From: Mesorhizobium australicum
Lineage (GTDB): Bacteria; Pseudomonadota; Alphaproteobacteria; Rhizobiales; Rhizobiaceae
DNA length: 64,000 bases
Direction of reading: 5' to 3'
Assembly (NCBI RefSeq): GCF_900177325.1
Contig: NZ_FXBL01000004.1
Location: 2,604,001-2,668,000, forward strand
Shown: positions 62,470 to 64,000 of the stretch, piece after piece
How positions within the stretch are numbered: position 1 is the stretch's first letter
Layout of the letters: every line of letters starts with the position of its first letter
The notes under the pieces: generated by a model
What the model saw: the letters and a program-made list of their open reading frames with translations, nothing else
The model's database searches: none
What the model was told of the DNA's origin: nothing
Made by a program: the position numbers and the translations under genes

Positions 62470-64000
62470 CTATTCCGCCGCGTCGACATACGCCGTCAGC
62501 GGCGGGCAGGAGCAGACGAGGTTGCGGTCGCCGGCAACATTGTCGACGCGCGAGACCGGCGGCCAGTATTTCGAAGCGGGGTCCGCGCGTCCGTCCGGGA
62601 AGGCCGCGATCGAGCGCGGATAGGCGTGCGCCCAGTCGTCGGCAAGTGCATCCGCTGCCGGATGAGGCGCGTTGACGAGCGGATTGTCGTCCTTCGGCCA
62701 CTCGCCCGCCGCGACCCTTGCGGCCTCTTTCGCGATCGAGATCATCGCGTCGCAGAAGCGGTCGATCTCGCTCTTCGGTTCGGATTCGGTCGGCTCGACC
62801 ATCAACGTGCCGGCCACCGGCCACGACATGGTCGGCGCATGGAAGCCATAGTCGATCAGCCGCTTGGCCACGTCCTCGACGCCGATGCCCGCGGTGTCCT
62901 TGAGCACGCGCGTGTCGAGGATGCACTCATGCGCGACCCGGCCGCTGCGGCCGCGATAAAGCACCGGATAGTGCTCCTTCAGCCGTTCGGCGATGTAGTT
63001 GGCGTTGAGGATGGCGCTCTCCGTCGCCTTCTTCAGCCCGTCCGGCCCCATCATGCGGATATACATCCAGACGATCGGCAGGATCGCCGCCGAGCCGAAT
63101 GGCGCGGCTGCCACCGCATGGCCCGAGCCAGAGGCGACATGGCCCGGCACGAAGGCGGCCAGGTGCGACTTGACGCCGATCGGCCCGACGCCCGGACCGC
63201 CACCGCCATGCGGGATGCAGAACGTCTTGTGCAGGTTCATGTGGCACACATCCGCGCCGATGTCGCCCGGCCGGGCAAGGCCGACCAGCGCGTTGAGGTT
63301 GGCGCCATCGAGATAGACCTGCCCACCTCGGCTGTGGATCGTCGCGCAGATGTCCTTCACACCCTCCTCGAACACGCCGTGCGTGGAAGGGTATGTGATC
63401 ATCAGCGCGGCAAGCTCGCCGGCATGCTGCTCGGCCTTCGCCGCCAGGTCGGCGAGGTCGATATCGCCGTCGTCGGTGCATTTCACCACCACGACCTTCA
63501 TGCCCGCCATCGCCGCGCTCGCCGGATTGGTGCCATGCGCGGAGGAGGGGATCAGACAGACAGTGCGGTGGCTGTCGCCGCGGCTCTCGTGATAGCGCCG
63601 GATCGCCAGCAGTCCGGCATATTCGCCCTGGCTGCCGGCATTGGGCTGCAGGGACACGGCGTCGAAGCCGGTGATCTCGCCGAGCCAATTCTCCAGGTCC
63701 GCGATCATCTTGAGATAGCCGGCCGCCTGCGCGCGCGGCGCGAACGGATGCAGCGCTGCCACCGTCGGCCAGCTCACCGGCGCCATCTCGGCCGCCGCGT
63801 TCAGCTTCATCGTGCACGAGCCGAGCGGGATCATCGCCCGGTCGAGCGCAAGGTCCTTGTCGGACAGCCGGCGCAGCAGGCGCATCATCTCGGTCTCGGA
63901 GCGATGGTCGTGGAACACCGGCTGGGTCATGAAACCGTCCGTGGTGCGGCGCGCAGGCAAGGTGCCGTCTGCCGCAGCCGGAACGCTGCCGCCGAGGATC
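62470..64000 (-). CDS. gcvP: Glycine dehydrogenase (decarboxylating), P-protein of the glycine cleavage system (C-terminal half; 5' end outside window)
   Basis: PLP enzyme that decarboxylates glycine and passes the aminomethyl group to the H-protein lipoyl arm. About 509 codons are visible; the frame stays open to the right edge. Visible motifs are the [11 protein letters not shown] segment, [13 protein letters not shown] and [13 protein letters not shown]. The PLP-binding Lys lies in [18 protein letters not shown], and the C-terminal VEPTESE and CSCPPL follow. The typical enzyme has about 940 residues, so roughly half is missing. gcvT and gcvH are expected upstream (to the right). Confidence 0.96.
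   Translation of the reverse strand, partial: ILGGSVPAAADGTLPARRTTDGFMTQPVFHDHRSETEMMRLLRRLSDKDLALDRAMIPLGSCTMKLNAAAEMAPVSWPTVAALHPFAPRAQAAGYLKMIADLENWLGEITGFDAVSLQPNAGSQGEYAGLLAIRRYHESRGDSHRTVCLIPSSAHGTNPASAAMAGMKVVVVKCTDDGDIDLADLAAKAEQHAGELAALMITYPSTHGVFEEGVKDICATIHSRGGQVYLDGANLNALVGLARPGDIGADVCHMNLHKTFCIPHGGGGPGVGPIGVKSHLAAFVPGHVASGSGHAVAAAPFGSAAILPIVWMYIRMMGPDGLKKATESAILNANYIAERLKEHYPVLYRGRSGRVAHECILDTRVLKDTAGIGVEDVAKRLIDYGFHAPTMSWPVAGTLMVEPTESEPKSEIDRFCDAMISIAKEAARVAAGEWPKDDNPLVNAPHPAADALADDWAHAYPRSIAAFPDGRADPASKYWPPVSRVDNVAGDRNLVCSCPPLTAYVDAAE

Overview
This is an ordinary stretch of core chromosome from a high-GC alphaproteobacterium, most likely a member of the Rhizobiales close to Mesorhizobium and other Phyllobacteriaceae. 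That placement is inferred from clpX-lon-hupB synteny, an aminotransferase-hom-glpX-recJ block, families such as DUF2865, DUF2059, DUF2336 and DUF1003, promoters of the TTGAC-17-CTATAT type, and protein resemblance from memory. No database search was possible. Genes are densely packed on both strands. I see no rRNA, CRISPR array, insertion sequence, prophage, integrase or recognisable defence island.

Layout. 1-3.8 kb: proteolysis and nucleoid genes (clpX end, lon, hupB), a small zinc-ribbon protein and tRNA-Val(CAC) with a near-consensus promoter. 4-7.5 kb: gph, rpiA, a secreted DUF2059 protein and glutathione reductase. 7.5-17.1 kb: an alpha/beta hydrolase behind a MerR-type promoter, an SbmA/YddA-type ABC exporter, class II DAHP synthase, a lipid kinase, a glutamine-synthetase-like ligase, a DODA-type dioxygenase, dgkA, and a DedA/DUF1003 membrane pair. 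17.2-22.7 kb: a degenerate Tag-like protein, then an overlapping nadE-GNAT-MFS-gltX transcription unit. 22.6-28.9 kb: a secreted DUF2865 protein, malic enzyme, an FAH/SDR pair and an LpxH-like phosphoesterase.

29-39.2 kb: a sugar/phenylpropionate-type MFS carrier, a dipeptide epimerase, a complete MCE/Mla-type lipid transport operon (STAS-permease, ATPase, MCE protein, lipoprotein) ending in a single-domain ParB-like protein, a DUF882 lipoprotein, PHB synthase and a small lipoprotein. 39.3-45.3 kb: aminotransferase, hom, glpX, VOC protein, recJ. 45.3-50.4 kb: patatin, hisI, folE, a NifU/IscU-like protein lacking one ligand cysteine, a LysR regulator, a 52-codon candidate small gene and an LLM flavin enzyme. 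50.5-57.6 kb: yidD, a DUF1508 protein, a class D beta-lactamase-family protein, thrS, an acyltransferase, a secreted protein of unknown function, and a nitroreductase/flavin reductase pair. 57.7-64 kb: DUF2336 protein, parE, a membrane diguanylate cyclase with an I-site, and the 3' part of gcvP, which runs off the window.

No single cluster looks like a clearly new system. The observations most worth following are: the MerR-architecture promoter at 8484-8514; the Tag homologue without zinc ligands or catalytic glutamate; the SDR without its Tyr/Lys pair; the ParB-like protein at the end of the Mla operon; the two-cysteine scaffold protein beside folE/hisI; the chromosomal class D beta-lactamase; and the dgkA ribosome-binding site locked in a hairpin. 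Many convergent genes abut or overlap, one pair by 83 bp.
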